Shown here: positions 34,995 through 46,598 of the stretch, piece by piece | How positions within the stretch are numbered: the stretch's first letter is position 1 | How the letters are laid out: every line of letters begins with the position of its first letter | NCBI GenBank assembly: GCA_026315105.1 | Contig: CM048744.1 | Coordinates: forward strand, 349,145,668 to 349,209,667 | Source of the DNA: Locusta migratoria | Lineage: Eukaryota > Arthropoda > Insecta > Orthoptera > Acrididae | Direction: 5' to 3' | Length of the DNA stretch: 64,000 nucleotides | Made by a program: the position numbers and the translations under genes | Notes under the pieces: generated by a model | Told to the model about the DNA's origin: nothing | Databases searched by the model: none | The model's input: only the letters and a program-made list of their open reading frames with translations

Positions 34995-35438
34995 GTGTAT
35001 GTAGCAATAGACAGGCTACTCAAAATAGAAAGGAGGATAGTCAGAACTTGCACAAATAAGAAATACGAAAAAGATGGGATTTGGAGAATAGCTTCAAATG
35101 AAACTGTTTATAAAGAAGTAGAACCAGTGACAAGTACAATGAAAAAGAAACGGATCTCTTTCCTAGGACATTTGATGAGAACACCAGAAAATAGAATCAG
35201 CAGGAAGATAATTGAAAAGTTATGCAACAGCAAGAGCAACATAAGATGGATCACAGAAATCAAGGAAGACATGATGAAACTATAGGTAACGATGGAAGAT
35301 TTGAAAAACAAGACAGACACACTCAAGATACTTCAGGACAATAACTTCACACTACCAATAAAAATTAACAAACAGAGACTGGGAAGGGTGATTTCGGATG
35401 AAGAGAGAAGGGCACGATATGAAAGAACAAAAAAATAA
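34995..35438 (+). pseudogene. LINE C-terminal region (RTE-like)
   Basis: Frame 34995-35285 (MYVAIDRLLKIERRIVRTC..., GIWRIASNETVYKEVEPVTS, FLGHLMRTPENR) continues after one stop to 35438 (KTDTLKILQDN, RLGRVISDEERRARYERTKK). It is the post-RT C-terminus of a LINE, far diverged from the RTE-like copies here and related to 18900-19070. No RT domain remains. It lies between the inverted motifs at 34818-34869 and 35901-35963. Confidence 0.6.
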
Positions 35439-35900
35439 ATAAAAATAAAACATAACAGAAGAACCTAGTTCATAATATTTATGTTGGCCATAAAAGTAAT
35501 AAATAAAAAAGTAATAAATAAATAACCTCTGTGTTATTAAATTGTCACGTTTAATTATTTTTTAACTAAATTGTGTTAATGCATAACAACAAACTGTAAT
35601 AACCTTTGTAATATTGACTAAAGTGGTCTAATGAATTCCATAAAATAAATAAATAAATAAAAAAGTATTTAGTTATAATTATTTTTTGATCATTATTTGT
35701 TTATTCATTGATTGTTGTTGATAATTTTTATAAGGTCTTCACTTAGGAGAACACGTCAAATAAAGGGTTTTTGTCGAAATATAAAATGAATAAAATGCAT
35801 GTTCAACATGTAAAAATATGTCACCTAGCCGGAGCTTCACATTAAATCAAAAGATAAAATATGGCTCTTTCTCAGTATAAGACAGTATGTAGACTGTAAA

Positions 35901-35963
35901 CGCTTCTGAAGATCATGATTTAAATAATCAAAGCCGGTAAAGAGTAATAACTATATTTTATTA
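35901..35963 (+). repeat. Hammerhead-like inverted terminal motif, right
   Basis: CUGAAGA box (intact), then a hairpin with GATT/AATC arms, a degraded GAAA (CAAAG), and CCGGUA. It pairs as an inverted repeat with 34818-34869. Confidence 0.45.
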
Positions 35964-35969
35964 GCGATC

Positions 35970-36415
35970 TTGGCTTACCAACCTGAAGAAGGTGTATTTT
36001 TAGTAACATTTAAATCAATGAATATTATAAAGTCAAGACCTAAAATTAGCAGACTGTTCGAAAAGTTTGTGTGATGACATGAGCGGTCTGTATACGTCTT
36101 TACTTCTTCACACATTATAAGGTGGCTCTTCCGTGGTAAAACTGTAATGCGCCTGTTTTAGTTGAGAAATGAAATAAGAATCATCTTGACTGAAAATGAT
36201 TTCCATTTGGGAGAGAAGTTGTTTGGCGATCGTTGGCTAACTGCTCTTGATGCTAATGCTAACGTGGAAGGTTTTAAAAAGAAGCTAAATTTTTGGGATA
36301 AAGTCACTAAAAAATGGAAGCCTGGACAGTTTTACAATGACAAAAGTATTTCAAGAAGAAGTAGAATCAGGCTTTCCTGTTGACATCCTAAATGAGTTTC
36401 AACGTAACCTGTTAC
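35970..36415 (+). other. Unassigned stretch with a 73-codon frame
   Basis: 36162-36383 is open and rich in charged residues (LGEKLFGDRWLTALDAN). I do not recognise it. Confidence 0.3.
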
Positions 36416-36625
36416 GTTTGCGCCGCGGCGGAGCGGCCGAGAGCACGCGACGCGGTAGAGCTAGCACGCCTCTGAGAGGCCCGGGTCAATAGCGTTTGTT
36501 TACATTGTGGTTCGTCGTATTAGCTTGAAGTTCTTGTTTTCGATTTTTCGCTTGTCTCTCTGTTAGTGTTCAGCTTTTATGTGTATCGTGCGTTATTCGC
36601 AGTTAACCCTTTCGGGTTAATTTGC

Positions 36626-36814
36626 GCCGGCTGCGGTGGCCGAGGGGACTGAGGCGCTCCAATCACGGTCTGCACGGCCACTACGGTCGGGGGTTCGAAT
36701 CCCCCCCTCGGGCATGGATATTTGTGCCGTCCGTTGTATAAGGTAGTTGATAAGTAGTTTGTAAGTTTAGGGACTGATGACCCCGTAGTTAAGTCCCATA
36801 AGCTTAACAAACAT
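36626..36814 (+). repeat. tRNA-derived SINE, type A, in LINE ORF1 leader
   Basis: Flanked by exact 9-bp duplication ttaatttgc (36617-36625 and 36815-36823). Confidence 0.92.
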
Positions 36815-37170
36815 TTAATTTGCATAATGGCTCCAACCGTTCCGAGGAAGAATACACTGCTGTTCAACCGACGTCTGTTGAAATTCACTCTTTGATCTGT
36901 GATACGTTTGAAATTACCAGTGAACACGTGGACACGGCGTACTATGATTTGGATCTCTACTGCTTTTCCGCGAAACTGTTCAATCCTGTTCAAATGGAAC
37001 GACTGCTGCTTAAATATGGTGGGAGTGCCGAGTTCAGACACCGCGACGGAACGGTGAGTACTGTGCAAATTGCAAACGCTGCTATAGAGTTCACAAATGT
37101 CTGTATCTTTAATTTGCCACCGGAAGTAGAGAATAGGGAGTTGGCTGAAATCTTGCGGCAATACGGCCAG

Positions 37171-37373
37171 CCGCGGCGAAGTAGCCGAGCGGTCTAAAGC
37201 GTCTCGCTGCGGAGCGCGCGGTTGCTCGCCGTGGTGGTTCGAGTCCTCCCTGGGGCATGGGTGTGTGTGTTTGTCCTTAGGTTACTTAACCTAGGTTTAA
37301 GTAGTTTGTAAGCTACGGACTGATGAGCACGCAGTTTGGTCCGATAGATTTACAAACATTTGCACATTTTGAA
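37171..37373 (+). repeat. tRNA-derived SINE, type B, in LINE ORF1
   Basis: Flanked by caatacggccag / caattcggccag (37159-37170 and 37374-37385, one mismatch). It interrupts ORF1 between LRQYGQ and FKSIRL. Confidence 0.93.
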
Positions 37374-37649
37374 CAATTCGGCCAGTTTAAGAGTATTCGG
37401 CTTGAAAAATGGCCCAGTATCCATAGATTGCAGTGTTACAGCGGAGTTCGTTCTGTAGAAATGCATATCAAGCACAACATCTCGTCTCGAATTAAGGTTT
37501 GTGGTTACAGGGCACAAGTTTTGTATAACGGACTTGTTATATTTGCCATGAAAGTGGACACATGCGGGAGGAATGCCCCTAATGTGCGGTAGTGTTGAAA
37601 CGGACACTGGCTCACTCCTTTTATTCTGTCGAGGAACTCCTAGAAAAGT

Positions 37650-37850
37650 TAAACAATTAAGCTAATACATTTTTTTCTTTATTGATTGTTTTCATTTTGT
37701 CTTAAGACTGTCGTGTGCAAAGGACTACTTAAAATTTTCTATTACCATTCTTGTGTGACAATTAATGTATTGACTTGTTCCATGACCATGGAGTCTCACT
37801 CCTCAATTGGGTCCTATGGAACAGAAAAAAACAATAAATAAATAAATAAA
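37650..37850 (+). repeat. LINE 3'-end fragment with (AATA)n tail
   Basis: Contains tgacttgttccatgacc and ends aacaataaataaataaataa, the 3' end I associate with the Jockey/CR1-like family of 18415-18720. Inserted within ORF1 of the host LINE; no clear target duplication. Confidence 0.55.
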
Positions 37851-38046
37851 AGCAACGCCAGAAACGAACACTAGCTGATTTATCACCATTCAATAGGCAA
37901 AGTTCGGAGGCAATACCAGGATCCGCTGCGAGTTTGACTGATAATCCGCCGTCCATCCGACCAGAATTTCCTCCGTTACCCACTAAACCTGACGGGGATC
38001 ACAACCCCTTAAAACCTGTCCTATCTTCACTGTCGACTAAGAGACG

Positions 38047-38247
38047 GCCGACCGCGGTAGCCGAGGGGACTGAGGCGCTCCAGTCACGGTCTGCACGGCC
38101 ACTACGGTCGGGGGTTCGAATCCCCCCTCGGGCATGGATATTTGTGCCGTCCTTAGGATTAGCTAGTTCATAAGTAGTTTGTAAGTTTAGGGACTGATGA
38201 CCCCGTAGTTAAGTCCCATAAGTTATACAAACATTTGAACATTTTGA
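38047..38247 (+). repeat. tRNA-derived SINE, type A, in LINE ORF1
   Basis: Flanked by exact 11-bp duplication actaagagacg (38036-38046 and 38248-38258). Confidence 0.95.
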
Positions 38248-38947
38248 ACTAAGAGACGTAAGACTTGTGACTCAAGTAGCGGGGAAGAGGAAACCCGGGA
38301 GACGACTCCTATTGCTTCAAGTGCTGTAATTACTCCTATGGCGGTTGTCCATGTGGTCAATACTAACACCGTGGTGCAAAGTCAAACTTCTCAGCCTACG
38401 GAGCAGAAATTGGTTTCTTTATCCGCGACGCCATTGCTGCCCACCTCGCAGCTGCATGCGCAACAAGTACCGATAGTGCCGGACACGCCACCCTTTGTAA
38501 ACAACGCGGTTGTCAACCCGAGCGAAGCGACGCGCGAAGTAAATAAACACGTCACGGAGGCGAGCGACTGCCTGCAAGCCGTCGCTAGGCAACAGCAGGC
38601 CGGCGATACAGAGCACAACACTGAAACTACCGCCTCACCGCACGATACCGTTAATGTCGTGCAGCAGCCAGCTTTCAAACCAACACTTCCAGAATCGGAA
38701 ACTGGAAGCCACGAGGAGGCGTGTGCTGAACACGTAATGCCCCTTCGGTAATCCCCACGATAGCACCTACCGTCCGTGGAAGGCTCAGAAAGAAGTATGA
38801 GCCGAATGTCAATGCACCTCGCAACAAGAATAAAAATACAAATATGTTTGAAGACACTAGGGAGTCAAACAAATCAGACTCTAGGGCCGAGACGAGCATG
38901 GACTGGAGGCAACATGATGACCATCAGATAAACTTGAAGTAGTCTGT

Positions 38948-40850
38948 ATGTACCAGGCCTATAGACTGCTCACTGTTAACATTAACAAGGTGAAATCTGC
39001 TCTGAAACTCGCAATGTTACGGCAATTCGTCTATAAATCGAAAGCCGATATTGTACTTCTGCAAGAAGTTTTAATTTCAGACATTTTCGTCCCTGGTTAT
39101 CGTACTATAGACAATGCTGCCCCCGAACTAAACACAGGAACAGCTATACTCGTGCGGGAAGGTATCCCCATAATGTGTATAGAAAAACTGGAATCTGGGC
39201 GGGGTGTAGCGTGTAAAATTTATGACGTGACGTTCATAAATGTAGACGCCCCATCCGGCAACGGTAAAACTGTGGAAAGAAGTGATTTCTTAAAAGAAGA
39301 AATTATATATCTACGACGTAATAACCCTGAACACATAGTATTAGGAGGGGATTTTAACTGCGTGTTGCATCAGAAACACCAGCGGTCTAATTTTAACTAC
39401 TTTAAAGAGCTTAATACACTTGTTCAACGTCTTGGTCTTAAGAATTCCTGAGAAATAATCTACCCCACATTTGTTAAATTCACCTTTCTTACCCCAACAT
39501 CAAGAAGCCAACTGGATAGGGTTTGTGTGACGTCTCCGCTAAGTGAGCGAGTTAATGGTCCTGCAGTGGCGTAACTAGGAATAGATCTGCTTGACTAGCA
39601 AAATTTTAGTCAGTTCCCAGACAGACTACCATCTACCATTCCCGTTGAAGAAACTAATTCACTCCCATCTAATGAAAGCGTATGGTAAAAGACTTCAAGT
39701 TTCCAATCTTTACCTTTACCAGAGCGCTGTTATACGATATCTTTTTTTTTTTTTTTTTTTTCTGGGTCTGGGGGGGGGGGGAGTCCTATCCCCGTCATCC
39801 CGCCCATAGTTACGCCACTGGGTCCTGACGTGATCCCAGCTCCTTTTTCCGACCACTGTGTGTATGATGTGACAATAACGTTAGATCCACAGCCAACAAA
39901 AAGGTTCAGGGGGCAATGGATGTTGAACATTTCCCACCTGCGAGACGCAGGCCTTGAGGCCGTCATTCGAAAAACTTGGACATTGTGCCTGCGATCGCAA
40001 AACAGGTACAGAACAAAACTAGAGTGGTGGACCCAAATAGCAAAAAGAAAATTGCGACAAGCGCTAATCTCGTATTCCATCCAACGGGCACGAGATCGAA
40101 AACGGACGATGGAGTTTTATTACTCAGTCCTATGCGAACTGTATGCTAAAGACCACGAAACTATGGCTCACACAGCTGAAATCAAACGGGTAAAAGCAAA
40201 ACTGGTTGGCATTAAACGCAAACAGCTCGACGGCTTAAGACTTAAATCAAAAGTGAAGTATGTAACTGAATGGGAAACAGCGTCTTTGTACCATCTAATT
40301 AAACATCGGGGCAACCGCGCCAGAACTTTTATTGACGAATTGACTGCAGAGAATGGTGAATGACTCGTTGTTCAGAAGGACATCGTGCAGGAATTCTCTC
40401 GATATTATGAAGATACGTACGCTGCAGTTTCAACTGGCGGCGATATGGCGTTTGCACTGAGTCAGACACTGAGTAGTGACGTGACAGCGGAAGAGAACGC
40501 GAAATTTTTAGAGAACTTTGCTGCTGAGGACGTGCTCGAATTAATCACCCAGTCTCCAGCAAATAAATCCCCAGGCCCTGACAGACTTCCTAAAGAATTC
40601 TACTGTAAGTACTGGAACACTATCAGCCCAACTTTCACCGAAGTCATAAACGAAATCTTCCGGGGACAGAAAATACCCGGAGAACTAAAAGAAGGAAAAG
40701 TGGTCCTCGTACCCAAAAAGCTCAATCATTACTTGACGACTTTCGGCCTATTATGTTACTCAACCTTGATTTTAACGGGTCCCGGCCCATCCGACTGGCG
40801 TCTGACCTTGAAGATGCGCCTTCCCGCCTGACGCTGGCAGAAAAAGACGC
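38948..40850 (+). pseudogene. LINE ORF2: endonuclease and truncated RT
   Basis: Frame 38948-39451 is an APE-type endonuclease: LLTVNINKVKSALK (Asn motif), VLLQEV (Glu), GGDFNCVLH (Asp/Asn), then a stop. After a MITE, 39830-40363 resumes with FSDHCVYDVTI (SDH motif) and the linker region. After another stop, 40385-40831 carries the RT start (NKSPGPDRLPKEFYCKYW, LKEGKVVLVPKK) and, after a frameshift, DDFRPIMLLNLDF. The FADD region is absent: sequence after ~40776 no longer follows RT order. Confidence 0.8.
39564..39820. mobile_element. Small hAT-like MITE inside LINE ORF2
   Basis: 257 bp with 14-bp inverted termini CAGTGGCGTAACTA / TAGTTACGCCACTG. Flanked by direct repeats ggtcctg (39557-39563 and 39821-39827). 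Contains a poly-T tract followed by a poly-G run. No coding capacity. Confidence 0.85.
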
Positions 40851-40859
40851 CGTGTGTGG

Positions 40860-41570
40860 CCACTACTGGCCTTCTCCAGCCTGCCTATAACTGTGGCGTC
40901 TTTTGACGCTGAGCGTCCAGCTTCAAAAAACGCAAGTGTGGCCGTAGCATAAGAGCGCAGTAGTGTAGGCGCGACAGCGATTAAAAAAGGGCAGTCGACA
41001 CAAGTCCCGAGAGGTACCGACATCTAACAGATGGTGCTTGGAGGCTAATCGTCAACTTCTTTTACAAAGTAGATGCTGTGAAAGGTGGGCGACATCGATT
41101 TTATATAGTGATTTCTAAGTTGCTGACTGAAAAGACGGAACCACTGAAGCATAAGGTAAGGTACTTGTCTGTTCATATATACCCCAAAGTTTAAACAATA
41201 AATTACAAACTGTTAATGGAAAATTCATTAGGGTCGTGTTTTCCAAATGTAGAAATAGCCTTACGCATTTGCTTGTCATTAATGATCACCAAAAGCACCT
41301 GAGAACGTTCTTTTTCAACGTTAAAGCGCATTAAAAATGAATTAAGAAATACCATGACACATGAACGTCTAAATGACCGAGTATAATGAACACTGAATAC
41401 GATTTGCTCAGAGAAATTGATGTAACTTGTATTATTTTTAAATTTGCCGAAATTAAATCGAGAAAAGTTTATTTGTAATAATATTGTTTTATTTTATATC
41501 CTAGACCATATGATCTATGGTCCTAAACCACCACAGGGCCCTCTGTCAGATTTTGCTATGGGCCCCACGC
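40860..41570. other. No recognisable gene
   Basis: Contains a short inverted gacgcc/ggcgtc pair near 40846-40900. No element that I can define. Confidence 0.4.
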
Positions 41571-41588
41571 TTGCTTAATCCGGCACTG
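41571..41588 (-). repeat. Solo hAT-like terminus
   Basis: ttgcttaatccggcactg reads inward as CAGTGCCGGATTAAGCAA, a hAT-like terminal motif, followed by GC-rich 'gtggggccc'. No matching left end in the preceding 1 kb. Confidence 0.4.
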
Positions 41589-41839
41589 ATCTAGCACGAA
41601 GGTCACGCTGAGCACTTACTGACCCGCACTGCGCAAAGCATAGGACACGAAACGCCTTCTGTTGTCCCTATGCTAGTTTTCCCGCAACTGAAGTGGACGC
41701 GCACTTTTGCTACCTACCGGGAACCATGTACAGCTCGAGAATTAATTCTTTCAAACAGCACGTTGTCCACGCACAAATCTCAAATAACATAATAATTATG
41801 ATTTTTTAATTGGATGATTATTTTTATACAACCTGTATA

Positions 41840-42222
41840 ATCTTTCTTTCTGTTTTCCCCTGTTCCCGCACATGAAGGGTCGGCTTTGTTAGCTCGGATT
41901 TGGCCTGTTAATATTTACAGGGTGGCCGGATGCCCTTCCTGCTACCACCCCATGTCCCTCGGGAGGGAATGTGTCCGCCAAACGTCTGCGTATAGTGTTA
42001 TATGTGTGAATGTGTAAAGTGTTACGCAATGTTTCCGAATCGTGTGACTGAGGCGGGACTTAGGTACCAGCCCGGTATTCACAAAGTGAGATTTGGAAAA
42101 CCGCCTCAAAAGCACATCCAGCTTAACCGGCACTCCGTTCTCCTTAGCTAATCCGCGGCCGGTACGCCTCTCCGTCTCAGAAAGCAGTGCGTTAGACCAC
42201 GAGGCTAACAGAGCGGGTACAC
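41840..42222 (-). repeat. Long tRNA-derived SINE (third family)
   Basis: The minus-strand head TTAGCCTCGTGGTCTAACGC is a tRNA-like A-box region, followed by a long non-tRNA body ending near the gtcggctttg block. Flanked by cctgtata (41832-41839 and 42223-42230). At ~383 bp it is about twice the length of the two main SINE types. Confidence 0.75.
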
Positions 42223-42420
42223 CCTGTATATTCCAATTTTTATTTCAAACTTTCATTTTTTCACTGAAGGCTTGAGAGGAGTTGACGCGCATACGACTGT
42301 TACATTACTTGCCAAGACAATTTTAAAAGAGAATAAATATATTTATTTTTATTTAACCGTATATATCAAATAATCAATGTCCAGATACATATTTTGTGTC
42401 GATATGTGTTAAAGATATTA

Positions 42421-42516
42421 AGCTGAAGGAGAGGCATTGAATTAAAATTTATGCTGTGGCCGGGATTCGAACCCGAGACCTCCTGTTTACTAGGCAGGCA
42501 TCCTAACCACCGTGGT
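42421..42516 (-). repeat. tRNA-type SINE, fourth family, left copy
   Basis: Minus-strand tRNA-like head with B-box GGTTCGAATCCCGGC, then aaattttaattcaatgcctc. It is an inverted partner of 42904-42998; see findings for the larger inverted structure. Confidence 0.7.
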
Positions 42517-42903
42517 TGCTCTTTTCTTTATTTATTTCTTTCTTTTCCTTGTTCTCCAGGTATATCGATGCTTTGCGGTCGTTTGTTCATGTTCGTCGAA
42601 TGTTGCTCAGCTGAAACCACTAGGGCACCTCGAGTTAATGGATACGGTGACTGTATGGACTGTCTTCAGCACTCACCCCTCTACTACACAGACTTCCGTT
42701 CTGCCTCATGTTCCCTTATAAATACGTATGAACGTTGTCAAGGCTCACCAAGAGCACCCCAGCAAAGATCGTTAACAGGAATGATCCTGCCCTATACCTC
42801 AGTCAAAGGTGATACATAAATATTGTGAATATAGAAATTTGTCTAGCGGATGGAGATGTGCCTCAAGACAGTGCTTGCAGTCACCATATCCATTAGGTCC
42901 TGG

Positions 42904-42998
42904 TGCCCTAGTGGTTATGGCGGCTGCCTAGTAGCGAGGTGTCCCGGGTTCGAATCCCGGCCGCGGCATAAATTTTAATTCAATGCCTCTCCTTCGCT
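42904..42998 (+). repeat. tRNA-type SINE, fourth family, right copy
   Basis: Plus-strand head GTGCCCTAGTGGTTATGGCG, B-box GGTTCGAATCC, tail aaattttaattcaatgcctc. The acceptor ends do not pair, so it is not a tRNA gene. Confidence 0.7.
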
Positions 42999-43029
42999 TT
43001 AATATATTTAACGGTTCATAGTTCTGCCC

Positions 43030-43750
43030 CTCAGTGGCGATGTAATGGATTCTGTTGACGACAAACGGAAGTATACCACATTCTTCATCCCTGTTCGATT
43101 CAACAATACGAGCGTCTCGCAACTGACGTAAAAGCACACAGCTGTACTCAACTTTCGGATAAAATGCAGTGTATCCCGCTTAATGAGACAGTGCGTCGCC
43201 ACTTGACTAGTAATTTGAGGTTTTATGTGGGGCACGGTGTAGCAACTGACTTACGGAGCCTGGTCTCTAGGTTAGAGACTGTTGGCCTCATAGCTCTCTG
43301 CCTGACCGCGTTATACCACATCGGCAGTTCGGTAGGAAGCGGTAAAAACACCAGCTAGGTATGTGCGGAACCTCGGCATGCTACTGGTTCCGCCGGAGGC
43401 GTCGAGTTATCCTGGCGATCGTGGGCAGACCAGACAGCCAGCTCGCCTTGCCGCGACTGCCGCCGACCTCCGCATTCTCTGTTCTGCACCAGATGCCGCC
43501 GTGTCTGCAATACCTTGTTCGAGGTACGTCTAGTGCTGTCCTTTCAAGACGGTCAATATCTTACAGGGGGAAGGCCTCAGCTCTGCCGACCGATAAAGCT
43601 CGTGTATAAACTAAAACGAAGGATCCTAAGATGGATGAACACCCCTGCCCACCCTCTTTTTGAAAAAGGCGCTCCTTAAGGTTATGACGAGCAATCAACC
43701 TCAAAATTGATGCCTATATCACTGACGTCGGTTTGCAGCAGAATATCGAT
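43030..43750. other. No recognisable gene
   Basis: Locally GC-rich around 43360-43560, with an 82-codon frame (43361-43609) of unknown meaning. Confidence 0.4.
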
Positions 43751-45480
43751 ATCTAGACAAAATCCAAAGGACACTCATTCACTCACTCACTCACTGACTA
43801 AACACGAAATCTCTAATTCACCTATGAAGCTGAAATTTGGCAGGAATGTAGTTTATATGTTGAAGACGTCATCTAAGAAAGGATTTTGCTATAGTGTTGA
43901 TAGTTCAGGAGATATGGCGTCATAAACAATGAAAACTTCTCCGTCCTGTGGCACGTGATAGTCTGACTTTATCAGTCCATTATGTCAGAAAGAAAGCTCT
44001 TAGCTTTAAATATAATTTCAATCCTTTAAGAAACTTTTTCTCGCTGACAATCCCGGCAAAACGATGAAAGGAAAAAAGTTTGTCGCTTACTACTTTTTCG
44101 ACGTTCATGCAGTAAAATTACGGCATTTACATTAAGTTAAATTTATTACTCGCTCACTATTAATTGTATTCGCGAAAAATGTTTCACACATACCACTGCA
44201 CTTACGTTCGAAATTTTATCATAGTGCGACACAGTTCATGAGATATGGTGTCATAAACAGGTTAATGAAATATCGCCTCATCACGCATGACGTTTTGATT
44301 TATTACGTCTTTCCTACTAACTCTATTCACCACGTATTTTGCAGACATGTTACATATACAACTCTATTTGTACCTTCGAAATTATATCGTGTAACGACGT
44401 ATAGTTTAGGTGCTATGACGTCAAAGACAATGAAATGCGTGAAAATTCGCTCTAACAAGGATGAGGTTGTAATATACTACGTCTTTACTGCCATCTCCAT
44501 TTACTACACATTTCGCAGGAAGTTTCCTAATATTCCACTCTACGAACCTCGTGAATAATGTTTTTATAGGACACATAATTCAGGAGATATATCTATATAC
44601 ATTAAAGCGAAAGGTCATTGACGCACTCACTCGATCGCTGACTAAACACGAAATCTTTAAAACTACTGCACCTAAGAAGCTGAATTTTTGCCGGTATGTA
44701 GTTTACAGGTAAAAGACGTTAGCTAAGAAACTACTTTGCGATGGCACAGAATTAAGGTGCATGGCGGAGGATACTTTGCCTACAGACTGACGAAATCTAC
44801 AGTTTCATCAGATTTTCACGAAATTTTGCACGCTTGACTTTTAAAACCAGAGGAAGTTCACCGTTTACCAAATGTTTCATACGGTGCATGGGGCACGGTA
44901 CCTTACAACTTAAAAATGGTTCCCTAAATAGCCTGGTCGCGCCATAACTTGCGAACGGCTCGACCGATTTCACTGATCCTCTTTTTGTTTGTTTTTTGTT
45001 TTTGTTGTTCTCAGAACAAGGATTGTATGAAATAAAACTGCAAAATTTGAGAACAACAAAGTGCGTTTTTCAGTGTGACCCTGTGTTTCTACTGCTTTGA
45101 AATCTATAGTTTTGTATCGATACTGATGAAATTTTGCACACTTGACCTTAAAAGCAAGAGGAATGTCACTGTCTGTATAAAATTTCGTTCGGTGCATGGC
45201 GGAGGGTACTTAACTTACGGACTTTCACAAAATGCATAGTTTTGCGCCGATCTTGATGAATTTTTGCACATATGACCTTTAAACCAAGAGGAAGGTCACT
45301 GGGTACATAAATTTTTTTATGGTACATGACAGAGCGTACCTTGCAAAAAAACTTTGCCGAGAGAAGGAAACGTGGAAAGGAACAGAGATATGGATGCAGA
45401 GAGAGAGGACGAAAGGGGAGGTGGACTAAGAAAGTGTAGAATAAATAAATACACGACAACGTCAGGTTTACAGTTAGTTA
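43750..45480 (+). repeat. Degenerate repeat field, unclassified family
   Basis: It holds imperfect ~175-bp units (catgagatatgg.gtcata..., 'acgtctttcc' and 'ttcgaaattatatc' blocks at about 43900, 44240, 44400, 44580). These are followed by ~120-bp units (gaaattttgcac.cttgacc...agaggaa...cggtgcatgg at 44820, 45125, 45250). A purine-rich GA stretch and a terminus like that at 56080-56116 end it. No coding similarity. Related copies at 31071-32390 and 52693-56116. Confidence 0.55.
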
Positions 45481-46598
45481 CAACATATACTTTCCTCAAA
45501 TATTATGAACAACCTCGAAGTGAACGACCTATTGACCCATAACACGAATTCAGAAATTATCTTTCTTGTAAAACCCTCCTAGCTCTTGACTCACATGATG
45601 TGATGAGTGCTGTGGACAGGTATGTCAAATACATTTAGTTTTTCTAGGTTTCCGCAAAGCTTTTGACGCTGTAGTTCACACGCTTCTTCTAATGAAACAG
45701 CGTGCTTAAGGAATATCGCCACTGTTGTGCTATTGGATAGGTGATTTCCTCTCAGAAAGGACACAGTACGTTGTAATTGACGGTAGGTCATCGAGCAGAA
45801 CAGAAGTAATATCTGGCGTTCAACAGGGAAGTGTTATAGGGCCCCTACTGTTAATTATTTTTATAAACGATTTAGGAGACACTAAGTAGCTCTATTAGAC
45901 TGTTAGCGGATAATGGTATCATTTATCGGTTAGTAAAGTCACCAAAAGATCAAAAGCAACTGCAAACTGATTTAGATATCTGTATGGGGCAAAAATTAGC
46001 AATTGAAAATACTGAGAAGTGTGAAGTTATCCACATAATCACCAAAAGAAATAAGCTAAATTTTATTTACACCATAAGTCAAATGTACAGACTGTCAATT
46101 CAACTAAATACTTAAGAATGACAATTACGAAAAACTTAATATGGAAAGAACACATAGATAATATTGTAGGGAAGGGGAACCAAAGACTACGTTTCATTGG
46201 CAAAACACTTGGAAGATGCAACAGTTCCACTAAAGTAACTGCCTTCACAAACACTTATGCGTCTTATTTTATTGCTGTGCATCGAGGGATCCACACCAGG
46301 GGGGACTGACGGACGATTTAGAGAAAGTACAGAGAAGGGCAGCTCTCTTGTATTATCGCGATATAGGGGAGAGAGTATCACGGAAATGATGCACGAGTTC
46401 TTGTGGAAATAATTAAAAAGAAAGTAGTTATTTGTTGCGGCGAGATCTATTTGCGAAACTTCTTTCACCAACTTTTTCTACCGAATTCGAGCATATTTTT
46501 TACACCAATCCACGAAAGGAGATCATCATAATAAAATATTAGTAATCAGATCGAAAACAGAAAGGTTTAGGTGTTCCTTTTCCCCGCGAGCTATTAGA

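Larger units (their letters stand above)
36820..38940 (+). pseudogene. LINE ORF1 (gag-like, CCHC zinc knuckle), broken
   Basis: Frame 36820-37170 contains an RNA-recognition-like stretch (IEFTNVCIFNLPPEVENREL). After a SINE it continues FGQFKSIRLEKWPSIHRLQ, SGVRSVEMHIKH, GYRAQVLYNG. One base out of frame at 37535-37576 follows C-Y-I-C-H-E-S-G-H-M-R-E-E-C, an exact C-X2-C-X4-H-X4-C knuckle. A LINE tail then intervenes, followed by a proline/serine/threonine-rich C-terminal segment (37860-38046, 38248-38751). Such proteins coat the LINE RNA. Frameshifts and three insertions make it dead. Confidence 0.8.
36416..40850 (+). mobile_element. Two-ORF LINE relic (L1/Tx1-like) with five insertions
   Basis: 5' leader, a gag-like ORF1 with CCHC knuckle, then ORF2 with endonuclease and RT start. 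Removing the SINEs at 36626-36814, 37171-37373 and 38047-38247, the LINE tail at ~37650-37850 and the MITE at 39564-39820 leaves one continuous order of domains. The clade is inferred from the RNA-recognition-like ORF1 and the KSPGPD-LPKEFY RT block. The RT is cut off after the first domains. Confidence 0.75.

Noticed and set aside
40846..40905. gacgcc/ggcgtc inverted pair as transposon ends
   Set aside because: Only 6 bp and no target duplication.
42904..42970. Possible tRNA gene with good A and B boxes
   Set aside because: Acceptor ends do not pair and the sequence occurs twice with the same non-tRNA tail.
44240..44600. Regularly spaced similar blocks suggesting a CRISPR-like or satellite array
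   Set aside because: Units are diverged, unevenly spaced and lack unique spacers; this is eukaryotic interspersed repeat.
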